Part shown: positions 44,695 to 52,938 of the stretch, in pieces
Numbering within the stretch: the stretch's first letter is position 1
Layout of the letters: each line of letters opens with the position of its first letter
NCBI RefSeq assembly: GCF_003970385.1
Contig: NZ_RXZH01000013.1
Coordinates: forward strand, 1-64,000
Source: Vibrio aquaticus
GTDB lineage: Bacteria > Pseudomonadota > Gammaproteobacteria > Enterobacterales > Vibrionaceae
Length of the DNA: 64,000 nucleotides
Reading direction: 5' to 3'
Notes under the pieces: model-generated
Seen by the model: only the letters and a program-made list of their open reading frames with translations
Databases searched by the model: none
What the model was told of the DNA's origin: nothing
Position numbers and translations under genes: made by a program

Positions 44695-45516
44695 TTAAAT
44701 GCCGTCCCCACCAATAAAACTCTGCGAGCGACCGTTAAACTGTTGATCCATGTCCAGCGAAGGTTTATCCGTCTTAGGTCGACCAACAATCTTAGCAGGC
44801 ACGCCAGCAACGGTTGTGTGCGCCGGAACAGGCTGAAGCACGACTGAACACGAGCCAATCTTAGCCCCTTCGCCCACTTCAATATTGCCAAGAATTTTTG
44901 CCCCAGCACCGATCATCACACCTTCACGGATTTTCGGGTGACGATCTCCGCACTCCTTGCCGGTACCGCCTAAGGTTACGTCCTGCAGGATAGAAACATC
45001 GTTCTCAACCACTGCCGTTTCACCAATCACAATACCTGTCGCATGGTCGAGCATGATGGCGCGACCAATTTTGGCCGCTGGGTGAATGTCTACCTGACAC
45101 GCGACTGAAATCTGATTTTGTAGATAAGTCGCCAGAGCAATGCGGCCTTGCTTCCACAGCCAGTTCGCCACGCGGTAGCCTTGCAGGGCATGGTAACCTT
45201 TTAGGTATAACAAAGGCATTGAATACATTGCGACCGCTGGATCTCGATTGACCGTAGCGCAGATATCACAAGCCGCCGCTTCTGTAATGCTTGGATCCGC
45301 ATTAAATGCCTCTTCGACAACCTCTCGTACTGCCATCGCTGGCATTGACGCGGTATTAAGCTTGTTGGCAAGAATATAACTCAATGCAGAAGCCAAACTA
45401 TCATGCTTAATAATGGTCGCATGGTAGAAGCTCGCTAGCATCGGTTCTTGTTCAGATAAGTCTCTCGCCTCTTGAACAATGGCTTGCCAGACTTTCTGTT
45501 TTTCGCAATGTTTCAT
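44695..45516 (-). CDS. cysE: Serine acetyltransferase
   Basis: Makes O-acetylserine from serine and acetyl-CoA, the entry to cysteine synthesis. The 273-residue protein starts MKHCEKQKVWQAIVQEARDL, with a helical N-terminal domain and a C-terminal left-handed beta helix of hexapeptide repeats (VDIHPAAKIGRAIMLDHATG; catalytic DH pair here). The C-terminal isoleucine (FIGGDGI) is the tail that docks into cysteine synthase. It follows gpsA by 62 bases, as in E. coli. Confidence 0.95.
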   Translation of the reverse strand: MKHCEKQKVWQAIVQEARDLSEQEPMLASFYHATIIKHDSLASALSYILANKLNTASMPAMAVREVVEEAFNADPSITEAAACDICATVNRDPAVAMYSMPLLYLKGYHALQGYRVANWLWKQGRIALATYLQNQISVACQVDIHPAAKIGRAIMLDHATGIVIGETAVVENDVSILQDVTLGGTGKECGDRHPKIREGVMIGAGAKILGNIEVGEGAKIGSCSVVLQPVPAHTTVAGVPAKIVGRPKTDKPSLDMDQQFNGRSQSFIGGDGI

Positions 45517-45578
45517 GGGTTTTCCTAGTATCCTATCCCTGTTTCTAGATACACAGTTCATTCAATCCTACGGGAAAA

Positions 45579-46610
45579 TTATGCTTCTGCTTTCTTATCT
45601 CGAGCAAGCAGATCTTTTGCCGCTAAGTGTGCATCTTTCCCTTGATACAATACTTGATAAATTTGGTCAACAATTGGCATCTCTACACCCATGCGCTCTG
45701 CCAGTAAAAAGACCTCTTTGGTGTTGCGGTAGCCTTCAACAACCTGACCAATTTCGTCTTGCGCGGTATCGACATCTTTGCCTTGACCCAGAGCCAAACC
45801 AAAACGGCGGTTACGTGATTGGTTATCGGTACACGTTAGAACAAGATCGCCTAAACCTGCCATGCCCATAAAGGTTTCTGGTTGAGCACCAAGCGCAGCG
45901 CCTAAGCGCGTCATTTCCGCTAAGCCACGGGTAATTAATGCAGTACGAGCATTGGCACCAAAACCAATACCATCAGACATGCCTGCGCCAATCGCAATCA
46001 CGTTCTTCACCGCACCGCCAAGCTGCATACCAATGAAGTCACTGTTTGCGTAAACACGGAATGTTTTGCTGCAATGAATCTTCTCCTGCAGGTCAGCAAC
46101 AAAGTCAGCGTCTGGCGAAGCCACAGAGATAGCTGTTGGCATACCCATCGCAAGCTCTTTGGCGAACGTAGGGCCAGACAAAACCGCCAAAGAATACCCT
46201 TCGCCGATAGTATCGAACGCCACTTCTTTAAGAAGACGACCAGTTTCAGGCTCAAGCCCTTTGGTTGCCCAACAAATGCGTGAATCTTCACGCAGGTGCG
46301 GTTTAACGCTCTCAAGCACAATACCAAAAACGTGGCTAGGCACGACAACCAATAGGTCACGGCTCGCTTGAACGGCTTTTTCCAGATCAGATTCAACGAT
46401 TAGAGATTCAGGAAAGTCGATATTCGGTAAGAAGGCATGATTAGCACGATCCGCTTCTAGCTGAGCCATGTGCTCAGGATCGTGACCCCAGATTACTACA
46501 TTCGCACCATTACGTGCCAAAGAGATAGCAAGAGAAGTACCGTATGAACCAGCACCCAGTACTGTCATTGAAATCTCTTTTCCATAGGCATTGTTGGTCT
46601 TATCTGTCAT
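45579..46610 (-). CDS. gpsA: Glycerol-3-phosphate dehydrogenase [NAD(P)+]
   Basis: Reduces dihydroxyacetone phosphate to sn-glycerol 3-phosphate for phospholipids. The 343-residue protein has the Rossmann motif GAGSYG at 19-24, then WGHDPEHM, the catalytic lysine in GGAVKNVIAIGAGMSDG and ARTALITRGLAEM. It lies between secB and cysE in the conserved secB-gpsA-cysE order. Confidence 0.95.
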   Translation of the reverse strand: MTDKTNNAYGKEISMTVLGAGSYGTSLAISLARNGANVVIWGHDPEHMAQLEADRANHAFLPNIDFPESLIVESDLEKAVQASRDLLVVVPSHVFGIVLESVKPHLREDSRICWATKGLEPETGRLLKEVAFDTIGEGYSLAVLSGPTFAKELAMGMPTAISVASPDADFVADLQEKIHCSKTFRVYANSDFIGMQLGGAVKNVIAIGAGMSDGIGFGANARTALITRGLAEMTRLGAALGAQPETFMGMAGLGDLVLTCTDNQSRNRRFGLALGQGKDVDTAQDEIGQVVEGYRNTKEVFLLAERMGVEMPIVDQIYQVLYQGKDAHLAAKDLLARDKKAEA

Positions 46611-46707
46611 TGTTCCGCCTGATTATCATTAGGTAACTAGAATCTTATGGTTCGACTCTCTGTGCTGAGAAAGGTGAATCATAAAGTCCTAGCTATAGAG
46701 TTAAAAC

Positions 46708-46750
46708 AAAAAATGCACATCGCGCCGCATTGGGACACTCTGTGCATTTT
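46708..46750 (-). terminator. Probable terminator after secB
   Basis: Minus strand AAAATGCACA ... TGTGCATTTTTT, a 9-10 bp stem with a large loop of about 23 bases, 33 bases past the secB stop. Confidence 0.6.
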
Positions 46751-46782
46751 ATACCGTTCCTCTGTGTGTCAGAGGAAATTAA

Positions 46783-47250
46783 TTACGCTTCAGCTTGGCC
46801 TTCTTCCTGCGCTTGCTGCTGTAGGTAGTTCATAAACAGAGCATCAAAGTTAACTGGTGCTAGGTTTAGTTGTGGGAACGTACCTTTAACCACTAGACTT
46901 GAGATAGTCTCACGAGCGTATGGGAATAGGATGTTCGGGCAGAATGCACCTAGACAATGTGCTAGTTGACCTGCTTCCATCTTATCTGCTGTGAAAATAC
47001 CACCTTGCTGAACTTCACATAGGAATGCTGTTTCTTCTGCATTCTTAACAGTCACAGTCAGGCGAAGAACCACTTCGTATACACCTTCGCCTAGTTCACG
47101 GCTTTGCGTATCTAGATCCAGTTTAACATCTGGGTTCCATTCTTTTTGGAACATGTCTGGAGAGTTAGGCGCTTCAAAAGAGACGTCTTTTAGGAAGATA
47201 CGTTGAATTGCGAAGTTTTGTGCTTCTTGTTGTGGTGCTGCTTCAGCCAT
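46783..47250 (-). CDS. secB: Protein-export chaperone SecB
   Basis: A tetrameric cytoplasmic chaperone that keeps preproteins unfolded and hands them to SecA. The 155-residue protein has the family blocks FAIQRIFLKDVSFEAPNSP, VYEVVLRLTVTVKN and CPNILFPYARETISSLV, and the acidic C-terminus. In E. coli grxC lies just upstream; here that gene is absent and the rhodanese gene is next. Confidence 0.95.
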   Translation of the reverse strand: MAEAAPQQEAQNFAIQRIFLKDVSFEAPNSPDMFQKEWNPDVKLDLDTQSRELGEGVYEVVLRLTVTVKNAEETAFLCEVQQGGIFTADKMEAGQLAHCLGAFCPNILFPYARETISSLVVKGTFPQLNLAPVNFDALFMNYLQQQAQEEGQAEA

Positions 47251-47359
47251 TTTAAAAATCCTTTAATCCTGCGATGAATAGTCTGACTTGAGACTAACCG
47301 AGAGACGTTGCCATGACTAGGCTTGAGGTGAAATTCGTGGAACTTCTCACATCTCTCTA

Positions 47360-47391
47360 AAACAAACGCCGATTTTTCAATCAGCGTTTTG
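47360..47391 (-). terminator. Intrinsic terminator after the rhodanese gene
   Basis: Minus strand: AAAACGCTGAT, TGAAAA loop, ATCGGCGTTTGTTTT, 17 bases past the stop. Confidence 0.75.
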
Positions 47392-47408
47392 GGTATTCAG
47401 TGTCGGAG

Positions 47409-47843
47409 TTACTTTTTGCCTTTAACTAAAGGCATGTTTGCTTCGCTCCAAGCAATCAAACCGCTTTTCAGCAAGCTCACGTTTTCAAAGCCTGCTTTTG
47501 CAAGAAGGTTCGCACTCTCTTGAGCCGTTTGACCAGTCTTACATACCACAATGATTGGGTCTGATTTATGGTTTTCAAGGCTACCGAAGTTACCCGCTTT
47601 AATATCTGACGGCAAAATGTGAACTGCATCGGTAATGTGACCTTTGCGGAACTCATCTTTACTACGGATATCAACCACAACACCGTTTTCACGGTTCATA
47701 AGTTGTGTTGTTTGCGCCGCGGTGATCTCTTTATAAGCCGCTGTAGAAGACTTAACGATGTTCATGATTAAGGCGATAACAAGACCGGCCCAAACCACAG
47801 ATAGAATCATGTTCTCTTGAAAAAATGCGATGTACTCTTGCAT
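47409..47843 (-). CDS. Membrane-anchored rhodanese-like protein (YibN type)
   Basis: A 144-residue protein with one N-terminal membrane helix (ENMILSVVWAGLVIALIMNI) and a single rhodanese domain (about 38-140) whose catalytic cysteine lies in IVVCKTGQTAQ. Rhodaneses move sulfane sulfur, but the substrate of this group is unproven. The position next to secB-gpsA-cysE matches E. coli yibN. The frame is open to 47927, but the ATG at 47843 gives the usual start MQEYIAFFQENM. Confidence 0.88.
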   Translation of the reverse strand: MQEYIAFFQENMILSVVWAGLVIALIMNIVKSSTAAYKEITAAQTTQLMNRENGVVVDIRSKDEFRKGHITDAVHILPSDIKAGNFGSLENHKSDPIIVVCKTGQTAQESANLLAKAGFENVSLLKSGLIAWSEANMPLVKGKK

Positions 47844-47907
47844 GTCCTGTGCTCTTTGATGATAGAACCGCAGCTTCCAATAAAAGGTTGAATGCCCAAA
47901 ATAGTTG

Positions 47908-48016
47908 GAGCTACAGCTAGGCGACAAGTCAATTCGCCCCTACTAGCATAGACCTTCTATGTGATTAGGGCGGCCCGGCGATCCGGTGAATTGACGCCGT
48001 CAACAACGCTGTCGCT
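47908..48016. repeat. ERIC-like intergenic repeat, copy 2
   Basis: Roughly 109 bp, in opposite orientation to copy 1. It shares GCTAGGCGAC, CCCCT-A-AGCATAG, CTATGTGAT and GTCAACAACGCT with the reverse complement of the tpiA copy but carries an extra segment of about 20 bases (around 47971-47990). GTCAATTC (47928-47935) and GAATTGAC (47987-47994) are perfect inverted repeats inside it. It fills much of the 288-base rhodanese-epmA gap. Confidence 0.7.
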
Positions 48017-48131
48017 TCAAATATGAAGGGAATTGCGGCTCTAGGCTAAAAATTCAGTCTCGAAGTATAGCGAGGATAAGATGCCTAAGCGAGTCAATTA
48101 CACACAGAATAGGAATCTATTACACATTTCT

Positions 48132-49103
48132 CTAGGCTCTTGGAAACGGAAACGCCGTGACTTGATCGATATGATCACAACCGATCGCCAACATAATTAA
48201 GCGATCAATGCCCAATGCGACCCCTGCACATTCTGGTAGTCCTGATTCTAACGCGGCAATAAGGTGATGATCGATCGGTTGAGGAGATAATCCCATCTCG
48301 ATACGTTTCGCATTGTCTGATTCAAAACGTTTCAATTGCTCTTGTGGGTTATCAAGCTCGTGGAAACCGTTCGCCAACTCAATCCCTTTAAAGTACACCT
48401 CGAAACGATCCGCGACTCGCGGGTCAGCTTGGTTCATCTTCGCTAGCGCAGCTTGAGAAGCAGGAAAGTCATACACAAACGCTGGGCTTTGCTGACCTAT
48501 TTTGCCTTCTATGCCTATGCTAAAGAGCAACTGCAATAAGGTATCGCGATCTTCTTCAGGCTCAGCGATATCACTTAACCCAAGCGTACCCGCTACCACT
48601 TTCAACTCGTCCATCGAACCTTCAAGCGGACACACTCCAAGCACATTAATAAACGCTTGCTGATACGTCATACGCTCAGCCTCGTTACATTCAAGTACGA
48701 GTTGCAAAAGTTGGTTCATTTCATCCATCAACGCGTGGTGGTCGAATCCAACTCGATACCATTCAAGCATGGTGAACTCTGGGTTGTGATAGCGGCCATT
48801 CTCTTCATTACGAAACGCTTTGTTAATCTGATAAATACAACCGCTGCCAGCGGCAAGTAGGCGCTTCATGTGAAACTCAGGGCTAGTCATAAAGTACAGC
48901 TTACTGCCATCCGCATACCCTGGGCCGACAAACTCAGTTTGAAAGGTATGTAGGTGAATGTCTGTCACTGTGGCATGGCTCATGGCTGGTGTGTCGACTT
49001 CCAACACATCACGCTGTGCAAAGAACTGGCGGATTGTCGCCATAATATCGGCACGTTGACGAAGCTGTTCAACCGATGCGGTTGGCTTCCAATGACTCGT
49101 CAT
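48132..49103 (-). CDS. epmA: Elongation factor P--(R)-beta-lysine ligase
   Basis: A lysyl-tRNA-synthetase-like enzyme that attaches (R)-beta-lysine to Lys34 of EF-P. The 323-residue protein starts MTSHWKPTASVEQLRQRADI and lacks the tRNA anticodon-binding domain. Class II motif 2 is RNEENGRYHNPEFTMLEWYR and motif 3 GVALGIDRLIMLAIG. It is divergent from frdABCD, the same arrangement as in E. coli. An ATG 15 bases upstream is in frame but gives a non-family start. Confidence 0.95.
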   Translation of the reverse strand: MTSHWKPTASVEQLRQRADIMATIRQFFAQRDVLEVDTPAMSHATVTDIHLHTFQTEFVGPGYADGSKLYFMTSPEFHMKRLLAAGSGCIYQINKAFRNEENGRYHNPEFTMLEWYRVGFDHHALMDEMNQLLQLVLECNEAERMTYQQAFINVLGVCPLEGSMDELKVVAGTLGLSDIAEPEEDRDTLLQLLFSIGIEGKIGQQSPAFVYDFPASQAALAKMNQADPRVADRFEVYFKGIELANGFHELDNPQEQLKRFESDNAKRIEMGLSPQPIDHHLIAALESGLPECAGVALGIDRLIMLAIGCDHIDQVTAFPFPRA

Positions 49104-49336
49104 ATTTGAAAATCTCATCTCTTAAACTGGCGGGAAAAATATCAAGTTTGCGGGCATTTGCCTAGCGGAATTCTCCCTCTGACTAAAGCCCGTAATGCCG
49201 TCCTTATTGAAGCAAGCATTCTACGTTACACAGTACAAAAAACATCCTTTACTCAGTTTAATATCAATGCGGCTAATAGGCCTTAACAGCGACTTAACAA
49301 TCCAAGCTGAGCACTTTGGAACGAATCATTCCTTGC

Positions 49337-49352
49337 CGTGATTGCAGTCACA
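49337..49352. promoter_or_regulatory. Candidate CRP site upstream of frdA
   Basis: CGTGA-TTGCAG-TCACA matches nine of ten positions of TGTGA-N6-TCACA. It also partly resembles an FNR site. Located 167 bases before frdA in a 415-base gap with no gene. Confidence 0.5.
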
Positions 49353-49443
49353 TAACCTATAAATTTTATGCTCTTTGATGCATTACCGGAGCAAAAACCT
49401 AAATAAATCAATTTTTCGAAAAATTAGCTCTTCTACACTAACC

Positions 49444-49459
49444 CTACCACTTTTGGGGT
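49444..49459 (+). promoter_or_regulatory. Candidate NarP/NarL-type site upstream of frdA
   Basis: TACCACTTTTGGGGTG, a near 7-2-7 arrangement of heptamers, embedded in CCCTACCACTTTTGGG which is identical to the dcuB upstream motif. It lies 60 bases before the frdA GTG. Confidence 0.45.
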
Positions 49460-49518
49460 GTTCCCCATTTTTATTATAACAAGCGGACAATTCCGCAATT
49501 TCACACTGGAGGATAACT

Positions 49519-51336
49519 GTGCAAATTATCACCACAGATATCGCAGTGATCGGCGCAGGCGGCGCTGGTCTTCGCACTGCTATTGCAGCAGCTGAAGCAA
49601 ACCCTGACTTAGAAGTTGCTCTAATTTCTAAAGTTTATCCAATGCGTTCTCATACAGTTGCAGCGGAAGGCGGTTCAGCAGCAGTTATCAAGGATGAAGA
49701 TAGCCTAGACAACCATTTCAACGATACCGTTGGCGGTGGTGACTGGCTTTGTGAACAGGATGTGGTTGAGTACTTCGTAGAGAATGCTACTCGTGAAATG
49801 ATTCAGATGGAACAGTGGGGCTGTCCATGGAGCCGTAAAGAAAACGGTGAAGTGAACGTGCGCCGTTTCGGTGGTATGAAAGTCGAGCGTACTTGGTTCG
49901 CTGCCGATAAAACTGGCTTCCACATGCTTCACACCCTATTCCAGACGTCAATGAAGTACGACAACATCAAACGTTTTGATGAGTACTTTGTAGTGGATCT
50001 GCTTGTTGATGAAGGTGAGGTCCAAGGCCTGATCGCGATCCACATGTCAGAAGGTGAATTAGTTACCATCAAAGCAAAATCAGTTGTATTGGCAACGGGT
50101 GGTGCAGGTCGTGTTTACCACTGCAACACTAACGGCGGTATCGTAACGGGTGACGGCATGGCGATGGCTTACCGTCATGGTGTGCCTCTACGCGATATGG
50201 AGTTCGTTCAATATCACCCAACGGGTCTTCCTGGTACCGGCATCTTGATGACTGAAGGTTGTCGTGGTGAAGGCGGTATCATCGTCAACAAGAACGGCTA
50301 CCGTTACCTACAAGACTACGGCATGGGCCCTGAAACACCAGTGGGCGAGCCGAAAAACAAATACATGGAACTGGGTCCACGTGACAAAGTTTCCCAAGCT
50401 TTCTGGCACGAACAGCAGAAAGGCAACACCATTAAGCACCCTCTTGGTGACGTGGTGCATCTAGACCTTCGCCACCTAGGTGAAGAGTACCTGCAAGAGC
50501 GTCTACCGTTTATCTGTGAACTTGCAAAAGCGTACGTAAACGTTGACCCTGCAAAAGAGCCGATTCCAATTCGTCCAACGGTTCACTACACCATGGGTGG
50601 TATTGAAACTAACGGTGAATGTGAAACACGCATTAAAGGTCTATTCGCTGTCGGTGAGTGTGCTTCTGTTGGCCTTCACGGTGCTAACCGTCTCGGTTCT
50701 AACTCGCTGGCTGAGTTCGTAGTATTTGGCCGCGTAGCAGGTGAACAAGCCGTGAAACGCGTAGCAGAATTTAAAGGCTGGAACGAAGAGTCAATCGCGG
50801 CTCAAGTGAAAGCAGTTGAAGCACGCATCGCTGCACTGATGAACCAAGAAGGTGATGAAAACTGGGCTGATATCCGCACTGAAATGGGTCACACCATGGA
50901 AGCGGGTTGTGGTATCTACCGCCAAGAAGATCTGATGCAAGCAACGATCGATAAGATCACTGAACTAAAAGCACGTTACAAAAAGATCAGCATCAAAGAC
51001 AAAGGTAAAGTCTTCAACACTGACCTTCTTTACGCTATCGAAGTGGGTTATGGCTTAGAAGTTGCTGAAGCGATGGTTCACTCTGCGATTCTACGTAAAG
51101 AGTCTCGTGGTGCGCACCAACGTCTTGATGACAACTGCACTGAGCGTGATGACGTGAACTTCCTGAAACACTCTCTGGCCTTCTTCAAAGAAGATTCAGC
51201 ACCAAGTATCGACTACAGCAATGTGAAGATCACTAAGTCGCAACCTAAAGCGCGTCTATACGGTGAAGCGGCAGAGAAAGCAGCAGCCGAAGAAGCGGCG
51301 AAAGCGGCAGAGAAGAAAGCAGAGGAGCAAGCATAA
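49519..51336 (+). CDS. frdA: Fumarate reductase flavoprotein subunit
   Basis: Catalytic subunit reducing fumarate to succinate at the inner face of the membrane. The 605-residue protein starts at GTG with GGAGG seven bases upstream. It has the dinucleotide fold GAGGAGL at 12-18, the histidine that carries covalent FAD (H45 in MRSHTVAAEGG), the active-site HPTGLP and RGEGGI loops and HGANRLGSNSLAE. The tail is rich in Ala/Glu/Lys. Its stop codon overlaps frdB by one base. Confidence 0.96.
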   Translation: MQIITTDIAVIGAGGAGLRTAIAAAEANPDLEVALISKVYPMRSHTVAAEGGSAAVIKDEDSLDNHFNDTVGGGDWLCEQDVVEYFVENATREMIQMEQWGCPWSRKENGEVNVRRFGGMKVERTWFAADKTGFHMLHTLFQTSMKYDNIKRFDEYFVVDLLVDEGEVQGLIAIHMSEGELVTIKAKSVVLATGGAGRVYHCNTNGGIVTGDGMAMAYRHGVPLRDMEFVQYHPTGLPGTGILMTEGCRGEGGIIVNKNGYRYLQDYGMGPETPVGEPKNKYMELGPRDKVSQAFWHEQQKGNTIKHPLGDVVHLDLRHLGEEYLQERLPFICELAKAYVNVDPAKEPIPIRPTVHYTMGGIETNGECETRIKGLFAVGECASVGLHGANRLGSNSLAEFVVFGRVAGEQAVKRVAEFKGWNEESIAAQVKAVEARIAALMNQEGDENWADIRTEMGHTMEAGCGIYRQEDLMQATIDKITELKARYKKISIKDKGKVFNTDLLYAIEVGYGLEVAEAMVHSAILRKESRGAHQRLDDNCTERDDVNFLKHSLAFFKEDSAPSIDYSNVKITKSQPKARLYGEAAEKAAAEEAAKAAEKKAEEQA

Positions 51337-52100
51337 TGTCAGCGAATCGCATCCAAAAAATAGAAGTTCTACGTTATGACCCAGAGAAAGACGCAGAGCC
51401 ACATTTTCAAGCCTTCGAAGTGCCGTTTGATGAAACCATGTCAACGCTTGACGCGCTTGGCTACATCAAAGATAACCTAGACAAAGACCTGTCTTACCGT
51501 TGGTCTTGTCGTATGGCGATCTGTGGTTCGTGCGGCATCATGGTTAACGGCGTACCAAAACTGGCGTGTAAGAGCTTCTTACGTGATTACCCAAATGGCG
51601 TGAAGATCGAGCCACTAGCAAACTTCCCAATTGAGAAAGACTTAATCGTTGATATGACGCCGTTTATCGAGCGCCTAGAAGCGATCAAGCCTTACATTAT
51701 TGGTAACGACCGTAAACCTGAAGATGGTGCAAACCTGCAAACACCTGAGCAGATGGCGAAATACAAACAGTTCGCTGGCTGTATCAACTGTGGTTTGTGT
51801 TACGCGGCATGTCCACAGTTCGGCTTGAACCCTGAGTTTATCGGCCCTGCTGCTCTGACGCTTGCTCACCGCTACAACTTAGATAGCCGTGATAACGGTA
51901 AAGCTGAGCGTATGTCACTGATCAATGGTGAAAACGGCGCTTGGGGTTGTACGTTCGTTGGTTACTGTTCTGACGTTTGTCCGAAGAACGTAGACCCAGC
52001 AGCGGCAGTAAACCAAGGTAAAGTTGAGTCTTCAATGGACTTCGTTATCTCAATGTTCAAGCCTGATGGCACACCAACAAAAACTGCAGAGGAGGCGTAA
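51336..52100 (+). CDS. frdB: Fumarate reductase iron-sulfur subunit
   Basis: Carries electrons from menaquinol to FrdA through three clusters. In the 254-residue protein the 2Fe-2S ligands are in CRMAICGSCG with a later KLAC, the 4Fe-4S ligands in CINCGLCYAACP, and the 3Fe-4S ligands in CTFVGYC...CPKNVDP. It overlaps frdA and ends one base before the frdC ATG. Confidence 0.96.
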   Translation: MSANRIQKIEVLRYDPEKDAEPHFQAFEVPFDETMSTLDALGYIKDNLDKDLSYRWSCRMAICGSCGIMVNGVPKLACKSFLRDYPNGVKIEPLANFPIEKDLIVDMTPFIERLEAIKPYIIGNDRKPEDGANLQTPEQMAKYKQFAGCINCGLCYAACPQFGLNPEFIGPAALTLAHRYNLDSRDNGKAERMSLINGENGAWGCTFVGYCSDVCPKNVDPAAAVNQGKVESSMDFVISMFKPDGTPTKTAEEA

Positions 52101-52101
52101 G

Positions 52102-52485
52102 ATGAGTAACCGTAAACCTTACGTTCGTGAAGTTAAACGTACTTGGTGGAAGAACCATCCGTTTTACCGCTTCTACATGCTGCGTGAAGCAACGGTACTG
52201 CCACTGATCCTATTCACTCTATTCCTAACGTTCGGTTTAGGTTCTTTAGTGAAAGGCCCAGAAGCTTGGCAAACTTGGTTAGGCTTTATGGCCAACCCAG
52301 TTGTGATTGCGATTAACATCGTTGCGCTACTTGGTAGCCTGCTGCATGCACAAACTTTCTTCAGCATGATGCCTCAAGTAATGCCAATTCGCCTTAAAGG
52401 TAAGCCAGTAGATAAGAAAATCATTGTTCTTACTCAGTGGGCTGCCGTGGCATTTATTTCACTGATTGTGCTTGTCGTTGTTTAA
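52102..52485 (+). CDS. frdC: Fumarate reductase membrane subunit C
   Basis: One of two hydrophobic anchors that bind menaquinol. The 127-residue protein starts MSNRKPYVREVKRTWWKNHP and has three membrane helices. The start is set by GAGGAGG upstream inside the frdB end; a longer open frame from 52024 overlaps frdB and is not used. Confidence 0.93.
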   Translation: MSNRKPYVREVKRTWWKNHPFYRFYMLREATVLPLILFTLFLTFGLGSLVKGPEAWQTWLGFMANPVVIAINIVALLGSLLHAQTFFSMMPQVMPIRLKGKPVDKKIIVLTQWAAVAFISLIVLVVV

Positions 52486-52497
52486 GGAGCTATGACT

Positions 52498-52875
52498 ATG
52501 AAACCGAATTATTCTGTAGATAGAGCTCCGAAACGTTCTGATGAGCCAATCTGGTGGGGCCTATTTGGCGCTGGCGGTACTTGGTTTGCGATGATCACAC
52601 CAATCACTATCTTAGTGCTTGGCGTGCTCGCGCCACTGGGCGTGATTAACGCAGAAGCGCTTAGCTACGAACGTGTGTCTGAGTTTGCCACCAGCATCAT
52701 TGGTGCCTTGTTTATCATTGGTACGCTAGCATTGCCAATGTGGCATGCCATGCACCGTGTTCACCATGGTATGCATGACCTTAAGTTTCACACGGGTCTC
52801 GTAGGTAAAATAGCTTGTTATGCTTTTGCAGGTTTAATCTCTGCATTGGCTGTTGTTTTTATCTTCATGATTTAA
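52498..52875 (+). CDS. frdD: Fumarate reductase membrane subunit D
   Basis: Second membrane anchor of fumarate reductase; 125 residues, three helices, with HAMHRVHHGMHDL between helices 2 and 3. GGAG at 52486-52489 is eight bases from the ATG at 52498 and only two from the in-frame ATG at 52492, so the former is chosen. Last gene of frdABCD. Confidence 0.92.
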   Translation: MKPNYSVDRAPKRSDEPIWWGLFGAGGTWFAMITPITILVLGVLAPLGVINAEALSYERVSEFATSIIGALFIIGTLALPMWHAMHRVHHGMHDLKFHTGLVGKIACYAFAGLISALAVVFIFMI

Positions 52876-52892
52876 TCAACGATAGATAAAAC

Positions 52893-52924
52893 AAAGCCCG
52901 CTCAGTTGATGAGCGGGCTTTTTC
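52893..52924. terminator. Bidirectional terminator between frdD and hslU
   Basis: AAAGCCCGCTCA, GTTGA loop, TGAGCGGGCTTT with A and T runs. Confidence 0.9.
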
Positions 52925-52938
52925 GTTTCTGTGCAAAC

